Assembly: GCF_937146585.1 (NCBI RefSeq)
Contig: NZ_CAKZRO010000143.1
Span: forward strand, 1-59,082
Source: an uncultured Halorubrum sp.
GTDB lineage: Archaea; Halobacteriota; Halobacteria; Halobacteriales; Haloferacaceae
Reading direction: 5' to 3'
Length of the DNA stretch: 59,082 bases
Numbering within the stretch: position 1 is the stretch's first letter; each line of letters begins with the position of its first letter. Position numbers and translations under genes: made by a program. Of the stretch, positions 35,570-43,542 are shown piece after piece. The notes under the pieces were generated by a model, which worked only from the letters and a program-made list of their open reading frames with translations, made no database searches and was not told the DNA's origin.

Positions 35570-36382
35570 TCAGTCCTCCAGGCTCGGGTGCGTCTCCTGC
35601 GGGTCCGGGTGCGGCTCGGCGAACCGCTCGCGCGTCGCGTCGAGCGCGGCGGCCTCGCGTGCCCGGCGTTCGTCGGCGTCGATCTCCTCGCAGCCGGGCG
35701 GCACCTCGCGGCCGCGGTCGGTGAAGTACCCCTCGGGCGCGACCCAATCGTGGTAGAATGGCGCGTCGGCGTCCTCCAACAGCGTGACCGCGACCTCGGC
35801 GCCGTGGCCGGCGCACACCGCGGCCTGATGGGGCTTCTCCGCGAGCCGCCCCGCCGCGTACAGGCCGTCGACGCCGGTCCGTCCGCGCTCGTCGACGTCG
35901 ACGTACGACTTCCCGCGGTCGACGATCCCGACGCCGTCGATCCCCTCCAGGTAGCCGACCTCGTTCTTCGTGGCCGCGACGACGTACCGCGCCCGCACCG
36001 GGTCGGCGGTGTCGGTCTCGACGACGAACCGCGCGCCGTCGGCGGCGGCGTCGGACCGCGCGCTCGCCGCCGGGTCGGGGTCGTCCGCCGCGGCGTCGTC
36101 GACCGCGCCGACCGTCCCGACCCGGGTGGCCCGCGCGTCGAGCCGGTCCGCGCCGGCGGTCTCGGCCTGTTCGCCGAGGAGGTCGAGGAGCCGGCGCGGG
36201 TTCACCCCGAGCGGGAACCCGGGAAAGTTCTCGAGACGCGCGTTGCGCCGCAGGATCGACTCGCCCGGGTCGACGACGAGGGTGTCGAGCCCCTGTCGGG
36301 CCGTGAAGACGGCCGCGGAGAGCCCGGCGACGCCCCCGCCGACGACGGCCACGTCGCGAGCCGCGGTCCCGTCGTCGGTCAT
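35570..36382 (-). CDS. Short FAD-dependent oxidoreductase, iron-cluster copy 1
   Basis: The 270-residue flavoprotein begins with the FAD dinucleotide motif VAVVGGGVAGLSAAVFTARQG (residues ~11-31) and continues with RNARLENFPGFPLGVNP near 46, both typical of thioredoxin-reductase-like proteins. It closes with the second FAD motif TGVDGLYAAGRLAE near 190. It has neither the CxxC redox pair nor a second (NADPH) Rossmann motif, which makes it shorter than thioredoxin reductase (~310). In this locus it may reduce ferric siderophore after uptake (inference). A paralogue lies at 40082-41065, also following a lipoprotein gene. Confidence 0.8.
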   Translation of the reverse strand: MTDDGTAARDVAVVGGGVAGLSAAVFTARQGLDTLVVDPGESILRRNARLENFPGFPLGVNPRRLLDLLGEQAETAGADRLDARATRVGTVGAVDDAAADDPDPAASARSDAAADGARFVVETDTADPVRARYVVAATKNEVGYLEGIDGVGIVDRGKSYVDVDERGRTGVDGLYAAGRLAEKPHQAAVCAGHGAEVAVTLLEDADAPFYHDWVAPEGYFTDRGREVPPGCEEIDADERRAREAAALDATRERFAEPHPDPQETHPSLED

Positions 36383-36524
36383 CTGCCGAACACCCGGCGT
36401 GGGCGGCGGTCGACCGCCCGAGTTTCGCTCCGGTCCATACCGGTTCGCAGGGACGCGCCGAAGTAGTGACTTCGGTCGCGGGGGGCGCTCGACCGCGGCG
36501 TCCGAACGGGCCCGCCCGCGCCGG

Positions 36525-36701
36525 TCACCGGCGCACCCGAACCGGCCGCTCGGCCGCGATGAACGGCTCGTCGCGGCCGGCCGCCGCGAACGCGAGGTCG
36601 CCGTTCCCGCCGCGCTCGACGCGCCACGTCGGCAAGGCGGGCACGTCGTAGTCGGTCGGGTCGCCGTACGTCGCCGCAACGGCCCACTCGCGGGCGCGCA
36701 T
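36525..36701 (-). CDS. 58-residue protein inside the iron cluster
   Basis: A short frame starting at ATG 36701, immediately adjacent to the stop of the lipoprotein gene (36702-36704), reads MRAREWAVAATYGDPTDYDV, then PTWRVERG, and ends ERPVRVRR before TGA. The codon third positions are almost all G or C, the composition is coherent and there is a plausible small beta fold. Similar ~58-residue haloarchaeal proteins are familiar to me next to iron-binding protein genes, unverified. Function unknown; the coupled position suggests cotranslation with the lipoprotein. Confidence 0.65.
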   Translation of the reverse strand: MRAREWAVAATYGDPTDYDVPALPTWRVERGGNGDLAFAAAGRDEPFIAAERPVRVRR

Positions 36702-37934
36702 CTACGGGTCCCCGTTGATGACGTCCGCGACCCGCTCGCGATCGAACAGTTGCTCGTCGTCCGGGATCGCCGGGTACGGACCCTCCTCGTAGCGGGGCCA
36801 CGCGCCGAACTCCTCGGGATACAGCTGCTTCGCCGTCATCTCCAGCTGGAACAGGTTGAGGACCGGTCCCTGGTAGCGGGCGCCCTGCGGGTGGACGCGG
36901 TCGTTCTTCACCGCGGTGACCTCCGACCCGACGGGGTCCTCCTCGAAGGCGGCCCGCCGGCCGGCCATGTCCGTCCCCGGTTCGAAGCCGCCGAGGTAGA
37001 GGATGACGTCGGGGTCGGCCTCGAGTATCGTCTCGAAGTCGACGACCGTGCCGGAGTCGACGCTCCCCTCGAAGGCGTCGCGCGGTCCGAGCGGACGCGT
37101 GTGTGACGTGAGGAAGCCGGGGTTGCTCAGCGTGTACGCGTAGATCTGCTCGATGTCGGCGGCGGCGACCATGATCGCGGTCGGGCGCTCCGACTCCGGC
37201 GGCAGGCGCTCGTCGATCGTCGCGAGGAGGTCTTCGCGCACCGTCGCGAGCGCCTCGTAGCGCTCGCGCTCGCGGAACGCGTCGGCGACGATCTCGAACT
37301 GCTCCCACAGGCCGTAGTACTGGTAGCCGTCGGCCCACTCGCCCGTCGGCTCCTGATGGCGGTCGGACAGCGAGTTGCCGAACCACGGCGAGACGCGCTC
37401 GCCGATCTCGTCGATGTCGTCGCGGCTCCACGCGTCCTGCCGAGTGATCCACGCCGGGTCGGCGAGGTGGACGTCGCTGTCGAGCTCGTACAGCTTCTCT
37501 TTGTCCGGCTGCCACGAGGAGTACAGGCCCGACCAGTCGAGCGAGACGCCCGGGAGCCGCTCGACGAACTGGTTCCAGAGCCCGTCGTAGTAGTCCGGCG
37601 CGTGGAGCGCGGTGACGCCCTCGCCCTTCCCCAGCGCGAACGCCATGCCCGCGTGGTGGGTGAGCCGGGTGAACACCGTCTCCGGCGGCGACTCGAACGT
37701 CACCTCGCCCGTCGGCGAGATGGACGCCGTGTAACTTCCGTCGCCGGTCTCGTCCGGCTCGCCCGACGACCCGCCCGAACCGTCGTCGGACGGGCCGGAG
37801 TCCTCCGCGTCGTCGGCGGGGGAGTCGGACTCGCCGCCGGTACAGCCGGCGAGGAGGCCGCCGAGGGCGACCGCGCCGCCGTACTTCGCGAACGCTCTGC
37901 GCGTCGACGCGCCGGATGTTTCGTCGTTGAGCAT
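36702..37934 (-). CDS. Iron/siderophore ABC substrate-binding lipoprotein 1
   Basis: The 410-residue extracellular lipoprotein has a Tat motif STRRAFAKYGG with twin Arg 12-13 and a lipobox LLAGC with C31, then a ~40-residue acidic linker. The FecB/BtuF-type binding domain follows: GEVTFESPPETVFTRLTHH near 75, the long helical connection, and ILEADPDVILYLGGFEP near 300. The pair NLFQLEMTAKQLYPEEFGAW near 365 is shared with lipoprotein 2. It captures ferric siderophore or another chelate for the permease encoded upstream. The promoter has two iron-type operators, so expression is probably repressed by iron. Confidence 0.9.
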   Translation of the reverse strand: MLNDETSGASTRRAFAKYGGAVALGGLLAGCTGGESDSPADDAEDSGPSDDGSGGSSGEPDETGDGSYTASISPTGEVTFESPPETVFTRLTHHAGMAFALGKGEGVTALHAPDYYDGLWNQFVERLPGVSLDWSGLYSSWQPDKEKLYELDSDVHLADPAWITRQDAWSRDDIDEIGERVSPWFGNSLSDRHQEPTGEWADGYQYYGLWEQFEIVADAFRERERYEALATVREDLLATIDERLPPESERPTAIMVAAADIEQIYAYTLSNPGFLTSHTRPLGPRDAFEGSVDSGTVVDFETILEADPDVILYLGGFEPGTDMAGRRAAFEEDPVGSEVTAVKNDRVHPQGARYQGPVLNLFQLEMTAKQLYPEEFGAWPRYEEGPYPAIPDDEQLFDRERVADVINGDP

Positions 37935-37936
37935 AT

Positions 37937-37954
37937 TTTTAGGCTACCCTAAAA
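37937..37954. promoter_or_regulatory. DtxR/IdeR-like operator, proximal site of lipoprotein 1
   Basis: TTTTAGG-CTAC-CCTAAAA is an inverted repeat with perfect 7-bp arms, between the TATA box and the start codon at 37934. The type matches metal-dependent DtxR-family repressor sites (known class); the actual regulator is not in this window. Confidence 0.75.
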
Positions 37955-37957
37955 CAA

Positions 37958-37964
37958 CTTAACC
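37958..37964 (-). promoter_or_regulatory. TATA box of lipoprotein 1 gene
   Basis: GGTTAAG on the minus strand, centred 27 bp upstream of the ATG at 37934 and enclosed by the two operators. Confidence 0.5.
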
Positions 37965-37973
37965 GCTCCGATC

Positions 37974-37989
37974 TTTAGGCCCACCTAAA
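37974..37989. promoter_or_regulatory. DtxR/IdeR-like operator, distal site of lipoprotein 1
   Basis: TTTAGG-CCCA-CCTAAA, perfect 6-bp arms. Its centre is 36 bp from the proximal site's centre. Confidence 0.75.
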
Positions 37990-38018
37990 CACTTGCCGGC
38001 CCCGGACGCCGGGTCGGC

Positions 38019-38906
38019 TCACTCCTCGTGTCTGGCTCGCAGCGGCGTGACGCGGGGACCGCGGTCGGTGTCGACGACGTCGGCGTCGACGCGGAACACC
38101 TCCGAGAGCAGTTCCTCCGTGACGACCTCCTCCGGCGGGCCGCGCGCCCGGACTTCACCGTCCTTGAGCGCGACAACGCGGTCGGCGAGTCGCGCGGCCT
38201 GTTCGATGTCGTGGAGGACGACGACGACGGTGACCTCGCTCTCCGAACGCAGCGTCTCGATGATCTCCATCACCTCCATCTGGTGGTGTAAATCGAGGAA
38301 CGTCGTCGGCTCGTCGAGCAGGAGCACGTCGGTGTCCTGCGCTAACACCAATGCGATCCAAGCCAGCTGTTTCTGCCCGCCGCTGAGACTCCCGACCTCG
38401 CGGTCCCGGAGGTGCCCGCAGCCCGCCAGTTCGATCGCGCGCTCGACGGCGCGGGCGTCCGCCTCCGTCGTCCGCTCGAAGAACCCGCGGTGCGGGTAGC
38501 GCCCGTGGTACACCAGGTCCTCGACGGTGATGCTGTCCGGAGAGGTGCTCTCCTGTGAGAGGAGCCCGAGCTTCCGTGCGAGCGCCTTCGTGTCCATCGA
38601 GCGGACGTCTCGCCCGTCGAGCAGCACGGAGCCGTCGTCCGGCGCGAGCTGGTTCGCGAGCCCCTTCAGGAGAGTGCTCTTCCCGGAGCCGTTCGGGCCG
38701 ACGAGCGCCGTCACCGCGCCGGGTTCGGCCGCGATCGACTCGCCGTCGATCACGGGCTCCGGGGCCTCCGGGTAGGCCAGCACGAGGTCCTCGCCGTCGA
38801 GGTCGCTCGCGTCGGTCTCCGCGGCGTCGGTGCCGCCCGATCGCTTCGTTTCGCTCGGGCCGCTCGATTCGTCCCGCTCCGTCGCGTTCGCGCGTTCGAT
38901 GGCCAT
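38019..38906 (-). CDS. Siderophore/iron ABC transporter ATPase
   Basis: Cytoplasmic nucleotide-binding subunit. The 295-residue protein has an acidic ~40-residue head, Walker A GPNGSGKST near 70, Q-loop LLSQES near 114, the signature SLSGGQKQLAW near 170, Walker B VLLLDEPTTFLDL near 190 and the switch H in VVLHDIEQAARLADRV near 228. It is of the FecE/FepC class for iron chelates. Start directly abuts the permease stop (38906/38907), so the two are cotranslated. One ATPase and one permease appear to serve both lipoproteins. Confidence 0.94.
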   Translation of the reverse strand: MAIERANATERDESSGPSETKRSGGTDAAETDASDLDGEDLVLAYPEAPEPVIDGESIAAEPGAVTALVGPNGSGKSTLLKGLANQLAPDDGSVLLDGRDVRSMDTKALARKLGLLSQESTSPDSITVEDLVYHGRYPHRGFFERTTEADARAVERAIELAGCGHLRDREVGSLSGGQKQLAWIALVLAQDTDVLLLDEPTTFLDLHHQMEVMEIIETLRSESEVTVVVVLHDIEQAARLADRVVALKDGEVRARGPPEEVVTEELLSEVFRVDADVVDTDRGPRVTPLRARHEE

Positions 38907-40085
38907 TCAGAGGTCACCCACGTTCCGCTGTCGCCGCATCAGGTACAGGAAGTACGGGCCGCCGACCAGCCCGGTGACGATCCCCACCGGAATCTGCGCG
39001 TCGGCGCCGGTCAGGACGCTCATCCCGAGCCGCGCCCCCACGTCGGCCCCGACCATCAGCGCCGGGCCGACGAACAGGCAGCCGACGATCACCCGCTTGT
39101 AGTCGCTGCCGACGAGGTTCCGGACCACGTGAGGGACGATCAGCCCCACGAAGCTGACGATCCCCGCGACCGCGATGCTGGCGGCCGCCGCCAGCACCGC
39201 GACGCCGGAGAGCCCGAACCGCACCCGCTCGATGGACATCCCCAGCGACTTCGCCGTCTGCTCGCCCAAGAGGAGGAGGTTCAACTGCCGCGAGCCCGCG
39301 AGCGACAGCGTGAGCGCCACGAGCGTCCACGGGAGCGCCGTCCGCACCTGCTCCCAGTCGGTCCCGGTCAGCGACCCGGTCGTCCACTGGATCGCCGACT
39401 GGACGACGCCGATGTCGTCCGCGAAGAAGAACAGCCCCGTCTGGAGGCTGTTGAAGACGGTGCCGACGATCACGCCCGCGAGGACGAGGCGGACCGGGCT
39501 CGTCCCGTTCTTCCACGCGATGGCGTACACGATCAGGAACGCGACCGAGCCGCCGACCGCCGCGATGATCGGGAGGAACGCCGAGAGGCCGCCGAAGACG
39601 ACGAGCGTGAGGAGGATCATCAGCCCCGCGCCGGAGGAGACGCCGAGGATGAACGGGCTCGCCAGCTCGTTCCGCGTCACCGCCTGAAAGATGGCGCCGG
39701 AGACGGCGAGGTTCATCCCGACGATAGCGCCGACGAGCACCCGCGGCAGGCGGATGCTCCAGACGACGAGCGTCTCGCGCGCCAGCTCCGGCAACTCGCC
39801 CCGGAACCCGGTGATCGCCCGCATGAGCTCCTCCCCGACGAGGAAGTTGAGTAGCCACCGCGGATCGAGCAGCACCGCGGGGTCGAGGACCGCCCGCCAC
39901 GCCTGCCCGACCGTCATCGAGTACGCCCCGAAGCTCACCTGAGCGAGCCCCGCGAGGACGACCAGCGCGAGGCTCCCGGCCGCGACCGTCAGGAGACGGG
40001 GGTCGAACAGCCACCCGAGCCGGTCGTCGGCCGCCGCTCGGCCGCCCGCGACCCCGCCGCCGACCGTCGGCCCGTCGCGGCTCAC
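38907..40085 (-). CDS. FecCD-family iron-chelate permease
   Basis: The 392-residue membrane protein has about ten helices and FecCD landmarks: IRLPRVLVGAIVGMNLAVSG near 125, LASPFILGVSSGAGL near 155, and the ATPase-contact region ending GIVSFVGLIVPHVVRNLVG near 300. It is slightly longer than bacterial BtuC/FepD because of an N-terminal acidic stretch and a ~45-residue insertion after the first helix (DPAVLLDPRWLLNFLVGEEL). It probably forms a homodimer since only one permease gene is present. It starts with GTG, overlapping the flavoprotein-2 stop by 4 bp (GTGA). Confidence 0.93.
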   Translation of the reverse strand: MSRDGPTVGGGVAGGRAAADDRLGWLFDPRLLTVAAGSLALVVLAGLAQVSFGAYSMTVGQAWRAVLDPAVLLDPRWLLNFLVGEELMRAITGFRGELPELARETLVVWSIRLPRVLVGAIVGMNLAVSGAIFQAVTRNELASPFILGVSSGAGLMILLTLVVFGGLSAFLPIIAAVGGSVAFLIVYAIAWKNGTSPVRLVLAGVIVGTVFNSLQTGLFFFADDIGVVQSAIQWTTGSLTGTDWEQVRTALPWTLVALTLSLAGSRQLNLLLLGEQTAKSLGMSIERVRFGLSGVAVLAAAASIAVAGIVSFVGLIVPHVVRNLVGSDYKRVIVGCLFVGPALMVGADVGARLGMSVLTGADAQIPVGIVTGLVGGPYFLYLMRRQRNVGDL

Positions 40086-41065
40086 CGCGTCCCCTCCTCG
40101 ACCGGCCCGGCGTTCGGTCCGTCGCCGGCCGCGTACGCCGCCACCGCCTCGTCGTCCATGGCGTCGAGCAGCGCGTCGGCCCCGTGCGCGTCGACGACCG
40201 CTTCCGGGTCGAGGTGCGCGGCGAGCGCGCGGTGTCCCGCCGCCGCGCGGGCCGCCTCCTCGTCGGCGTCGACGTACGCGGAGCGCGCGGCGTCGACGGC
40301 GGCCTCGCGGACCCGCGCGAACCGCTCCGAGTCCGGGTCGACCGGTCCGTCCGCGTGCTCGGCGTCGAACCACTCGGCCCAGCGGTTGCGGTCCGCCCAC
40401 TCGTCGTCGAGCGCCGCCTCGCGGCGGACCCAGTCGACGCGCTCGGCGGCCGCCGGCCACCAGCCGTCGTCGACCCGCGCGTCCGCGACGACTCGCTTGC
40501 CGACGCGAGCGCCCCGCCCCGCGGCCGTGACCGCCTGTCGGTCGGCGTCGGACGGGGAAGCGACGTAGAGGCCATCCACCGGGGTCGTCCCGTCGCGGTC
40601 GGCGTACTCGCGGTCGAAGGTCTCCCGCGTCTCGCCGCCGCGGTCGCGCCGCTCGAACATGGCGTCCTCGTCGTCGAGCCCGCGCAGGTACTCGCCGCCG
40701 TAGCGCGTCGCCGCGATCACTCGGCGGGCGGTGACCGGATCGCCCTCCCGCGGCGTGACGACGAACCGCGCGGCCGCGCCCCCGTCGCCGTCGACGCCCG
40801 ACCGCGCCACGGACTCGACGAGGTCCGCGACGACCGTACAGTCCGCGCGCTCGGCCTGCGCACGCATGAGGTCGGCGAGCGTCCCGACGTCGATACCGGC
40901 CGGGAAGCCCGGGTAGTTCTCCAGGTGCGCGCAGCGCGCGAGCGACGACCGACCGCGGTCGAAGACGGTGACGTCGAGGCCGTCGCGGGCGGCGAACACC
41001 GCGGCCGCGCAGCCGGCGGGCCCGCCGCCGACCACGACCACGTCGCGATCGGCGGCGTCGCTCAT
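40082..41065 (-). CDS. Short FAD-dependent oxidoreductase, iron-cluster copy 2
   Basis: The 327-residue paralogue of the 35570-36382 protein has the FAD motif VVVVGGGPAGCAAAVFAARDG near residue 8, LARCAHLENYPGFPAGIDVG near 45 and the closing motif TPVDGLYVASPSDAD near 160. It lacks a CxxC pair in the usual thioredoxin reductase position and a second nucleotide-binding motif. A ~120-residue helical, Ala-rich C-terminal extension, with tryptophan-rich RNRWAEWFDAEH near 220, is longer than in copy 1. It overlaps the lipoprotein-2 stop and the permease start by 4 bp each, so all are translated as a unit. Ferric-siderophore reductase is an inference from context. Confidence 0.8.
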   Translation of the reverse strand: MSDAADRDVVVVGGGPAGCAAAVFAARDGLDVTVFDRGRSSLARCAHLENYPGFPAGIDVGTLADLMRAQAERADCTVVADLVESVARSGVDGDGGAAARFVVTPREGDPVTARRVIAATRYGGEYLRGLDDEDAMFERRDRGGETRETFDREYADRDGTTPVDGLYVASPSDADRQAVTAAGRGARVGKRVVADARVDDGWWPAAAERVDWVRREAALDDEWADRNRWAEWFDAEHADGPVDPDSERFARVREAAVDAARSAYVDADEEAARAAAGHRALAAHLDPEAVVDAHGADALLDAMDDEAVAAYAAGDGPNAGPVEEGTR

Positions 41066-42324
41066 TCCGCCCCTCCGGTGACGATCGACGCGACCGCGTC
41101 GCGGTCGAACAGGCGCTCGTCGGCGGGGATGCCGGGGTAGTCGTCGCCGTGCTCGTAGCCCGGCCACGCGCCGAACCGGTCCGGGAACAGCTGCTTCGCG
41201 GTCATCTCCAGCTGGAACAGGTTCATGATCGGTCCCTGGACCGGGTCACCGGACGGGTAGAAGCGGTCGTTCGCGACCGCCGAGAGCTCGCCCGCGACCG
41301 GGTGGTCGGCCAGCTCCTCGCGGGTCGCACCGACGTCGTAGTAGGAGGCGATCCCGTACTGGTGGAGGACGACGTCGGGGTCGACCTCCAGTAGCTGCTC
41401 GTGGTCGTAGGCCGTCTCGTACGTGACGTCGTCGCCCGCGAACGCGTCCGGGACGTCGAACGGTCGCACGTGCGCGTTCGCGAACCCTGGCTCGTCGGTC
41501 CGAGAGGGATAGTAGGTCCCGTCCATGTACAGCAGCGAGGCGACCGTCGGGCGCTCCTCGGCCGGCGGGAGGTCGCTTCGGATCGTCTCGACCAGGTCCC
41601 GACGAACCGCGTCGAGCGCCGCGAACCGCTCCGACTCCCGGAACGCGGCGGCGACGCGTTCGCCGATCTCCGGGAGGGTGTAGTACGCGTAGTCGTCGCG
41701 GCAGCCCTCGGGCGGCTCGGAGTGGCGGCGGCTGTAGACGTTCCCGAACCACGGGGCGACCCGGTCGCGCACGTCGGCCACGTCGTCCTCGCTCCAGCCG
41801 TCGAAGGACGCGAACAGGCAGGGGTCCGCGAGGTGGAGGTCGGAGTCGAGTTCGTACAGCAGTTCGCGGTCGACGGAGATACCGCCGCCGGAGCCGGAGT
41901 TGAGCTGCGTCAGTCCCTCGCGGTCGAAGGAGACGCCGTCGAGGCCGGCGTAGTAGGCGTCCAGCGTGTTTCCGCCCGCCTCGGCGTCGAACCCGAGCGA
42001 GTTGACCGCGTCGCCGTGTCCGAGCGCCACCGCGAGGTCGGCGTACAGCAGGCTGTACACCATCACGTCCTCCGGGACGGAGTCGAACGCGACCTCGCCG
42101 ACCGGCGCCATCTCGGCCGTGTACGAGTCGGTGCCGTCGCCCCCGCTCGAGGAGTCGCCGCCGGATCCGTCGGCCGCCGAACCGTCGTTCCCGTCGGAGC
42201 CGGACCCGTCCGGCGTCGACTCGGTGCCGCTACATCCGGCGAGCAGTCCCGCGCCGGCGACGGCGCCGCAGTACCTGATCGCGTCGCGGCGCGTGCCGGC
42301 GGGTCGGTCCGCGTCTCGTTCCAT
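41062..42324 (-). CDS. Iron/siderophore ABC substrate-binding lipoprotein 2
   Basis: The 420-residue protein aligns with lipoprotein 1 throughout: twin Arg at 12-13 (GTRRDAIRY), lipobox LLAGC with C31, Gly/Ser/Asp linker, GEVAFDSVPEDVMVYSLLYA near 72, LLEVDPDVVLHQYGIAS near 305, and NLFQLEMTAKQLFPDRFGAW near 375. It is a Tat-exported lipoprotein of the FecB class. As first gene of a four-gene unit (lipoprotein, flavoprotein, permease, ATPase) it carries the main promoter with two operators. The two lipoproteins differ in the ligand-binding half, so they may take different chelates. Confidence 0.9.
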   Translation of the reverse strand: MERDADRPAGTRRDAIRYCGAVAGAGLLAGCSGTESTPDGSGSDGNDGSAADGSGGDSSSGGDGTDSYTAEMAPVGEVAFDSVPEDVMVYSLLYADLAVALGHGDAVNSLGFDAEAGGNTLDAYYAGLDGVSFDREGLTQLNSGSGGGISVDRELLYELDSDLHLADPCLFASFDGWSEDDVADVRDRVAPWFGNVYSRRHSEPPEGCRDDYAYYTLPEIGERVAAAFRESERFAALDAVRRDLVETIRSDLPPAEERPTVASLLYMDGTYYPSRTDEPGFANAHVRPFDVPDAFAGDDVTYETAYDHEQLLEVDPDVVLHQYGIASYYDVGATREELADHPVAGELSAVANDRFYPSGDPVQGPIMNLFQLEMTAKQLFPDRFGAWPGYEHGDDYPGIPADERLFDRDAVASIVTGGAE

Positions 42325-42328
42325 ACGG

Positions 42329-42344
42329 TTTAGGCCACCCTAAA
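42329..42344. promoter_or_regulatory. DtxR/IdeR-like operator, proximal site of lipoprotein 2
   Basis: TTTAGG-CCAC-CCTAAA, perfect 6-bp arms, between TATA box and start codon. Confidence 0.75.
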
Positions 42345-42345
42345 G

Positions 42346-42353
42346 GATTAAGA
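42346..42353 (-). promoter_or_regulatory. TATA box of lipoprotein 2 gene
   Basis: TCTTAATC on the minus strand, centred ~25 bp upstream of the ATG at 42324 and enclosed by two operators. Confidence 0.5.
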
Positions 42354-42364
42354 CGGTTTCGAAT

Positions 42365-42380
42365 CTTAGGCCGCCCTAAA
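42365..42380. promoter_or_regulatory. DtxR/IdeR-like operator, distal site of lipoprotein 2
   Basis: CTTAGG-CCGC-CCTAAA, one mismatch in the outer pair. Its centre is 36 bp from the proximal site's centre, the same spacing as upstream of lipoprotein 1. Confidence 0.72.
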
Positions 42381-42481
42381 TCCCAGCGGGACGGTCGGAC
42401 CGGGGAGAGCGGCGCAGACGCGGCGCGGCGGTGACCGGCGGTGTCGCGGGCGATCCGCAGTTTCGTATCGCGCTATGCGAT

Positions 42482-43396
42482 TTATTCGGCGCCGAACGCC
42501 CGAACGCTCTCGAACGAGTCGTCGGCGATAGCGGCGGCGATCCCTTCGATATCGGCGTCTCGGGGCACCTCGTGGGGGTACTTCCGGCCGAAGTAGCGGA
42601 CGAGGTTCTCGACGTCGCGCTCGAGGAACTCCCGGGCGTTCTCGTGGTCGACGGGCACCGCCTGCGGCCAGTCGAAGATAGTGACGCCGCTCTCGGCGAC
42701 CGCGACGTTGTGCTCGGAGGCGTCGGCGTGGATCCAGCCGAGCTCGTGGGCGGTCGCGAGCTCGCGGAGGATCAGGTCGAGGACGCCGACCGCCTGCTCC
42801 GGGTCGAGCTTCGCGCGCGAGAGCTCGACGCCCGCGAACTTCTCCATCACGATGGCGTGGCGGTTGTGATCGACCGGCCGGGGGACGGAGACGTCCGGGT
42901 ACATCGCCTCCATCGCCTCGTACTCCCGTTCGGCCGCCTTGCGCGCCGTGTACAGCCACGAGACGTGGTCCCGGTCGGCGGTGTACTCGCGCTCCCGTTT
43001 CACCTCGCGGAAGTTGGTGTACCCCTCGCGGTGGTACTTCAGCGCGAGCGGCCGGAACGACTGGGCCTCGTACACGTCGCCCTCCTTGCCGAGCCCGAGC
43101 GGCGACCCCACGCCGTCGATGGTCTCGCGCTCCGAGAACGTCCGGAGCGCCAGGGCGTCGTACCCCTCGAAGGTGAGCTGGTACCCCTCGTACTGGATCG
43201 TCTTCCGCTCGATCAGCTCGCGGTCGAGGCAGCGGTCGATCCGGTAGTCGACCTCTTCGCGCGTCAGGTCGGCGTAGTCCGGGAGCTTGTCGCGGCGGAC
43301 CCACTCCGAGAAGCGCATCCCCTGCTCGACGCCCGAGAGGAGGTAGAAGTCCTCGGGGTCGAGCTCCGCCATGTCGCCGGCGACGTTTCGCACCAT
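42482..43396 (-). CDS. rio2: RIO2-type atypical protein kinase
   Basis: Kinase/ATPase acting in maturation of the small ribosomal subunit. The 304-residue protein has the RIO2-specific N-terminal winged helix (residues ~1-85), then the P-loop-like GLGKEGDVYEA near 100, catalytic lysine in LALKYHREG near 116, the catalytic loop HADASEHNV near 222 and the metal-binding IFDWPQAV near 237. ATG at 43396 fits homology and a TATA-like CTTTTACG at 43419-43427 (minus strand); the frame extends to 43510 without support. It is divergent from the lipoate ligase gene. Confidence 0.92.
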   Translation of the reverse strand: MVRNVAGDMAELDPEDFYLLSGVEQGMRFSEWVRRDKLPDYADLTREEVDYRIDRCLDRELIERKTIQYEGYQLTFEGYDALALRTFSERETIDGVGSPLGLGKEGDVYEAQSFRPLALKYHREGYTNFREVKREREYTADRDHVSWLYTARKAAEREYEAMEAMYPDVSVPRPVDHNRHAIVMEKFAGVELSRAKLDPEQAVGVLDLILRELATAHELGWIHADASEHNVAVAESGVTIFDWPQAVPVDHENAREFLERDVENLVRYFGRKYPHEVPRDADIEGIAAAIADDSFESVRAFGAE

Positions 43397-43542
43397 GCGC
43401 GCCCCTACTCCGGCGATTCGTAAAAGGGACGCGCGTTCGGCGCCGGGGGCGATATAGCGTATGCCGCGATAGCAAATCTCGATCGGGCCGACCGCGAGGG
43501 CCGAGCGCAACCGCTTTCGGAGCGGCGGGCGATGGGGCGAAC

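Noticed and set aside
35570..36382. Calling the flavoproteins thioredoxin reductases
   Set aside because: No CxxC pair and no NADPH-binding motif, and the size is too small for copy 1.
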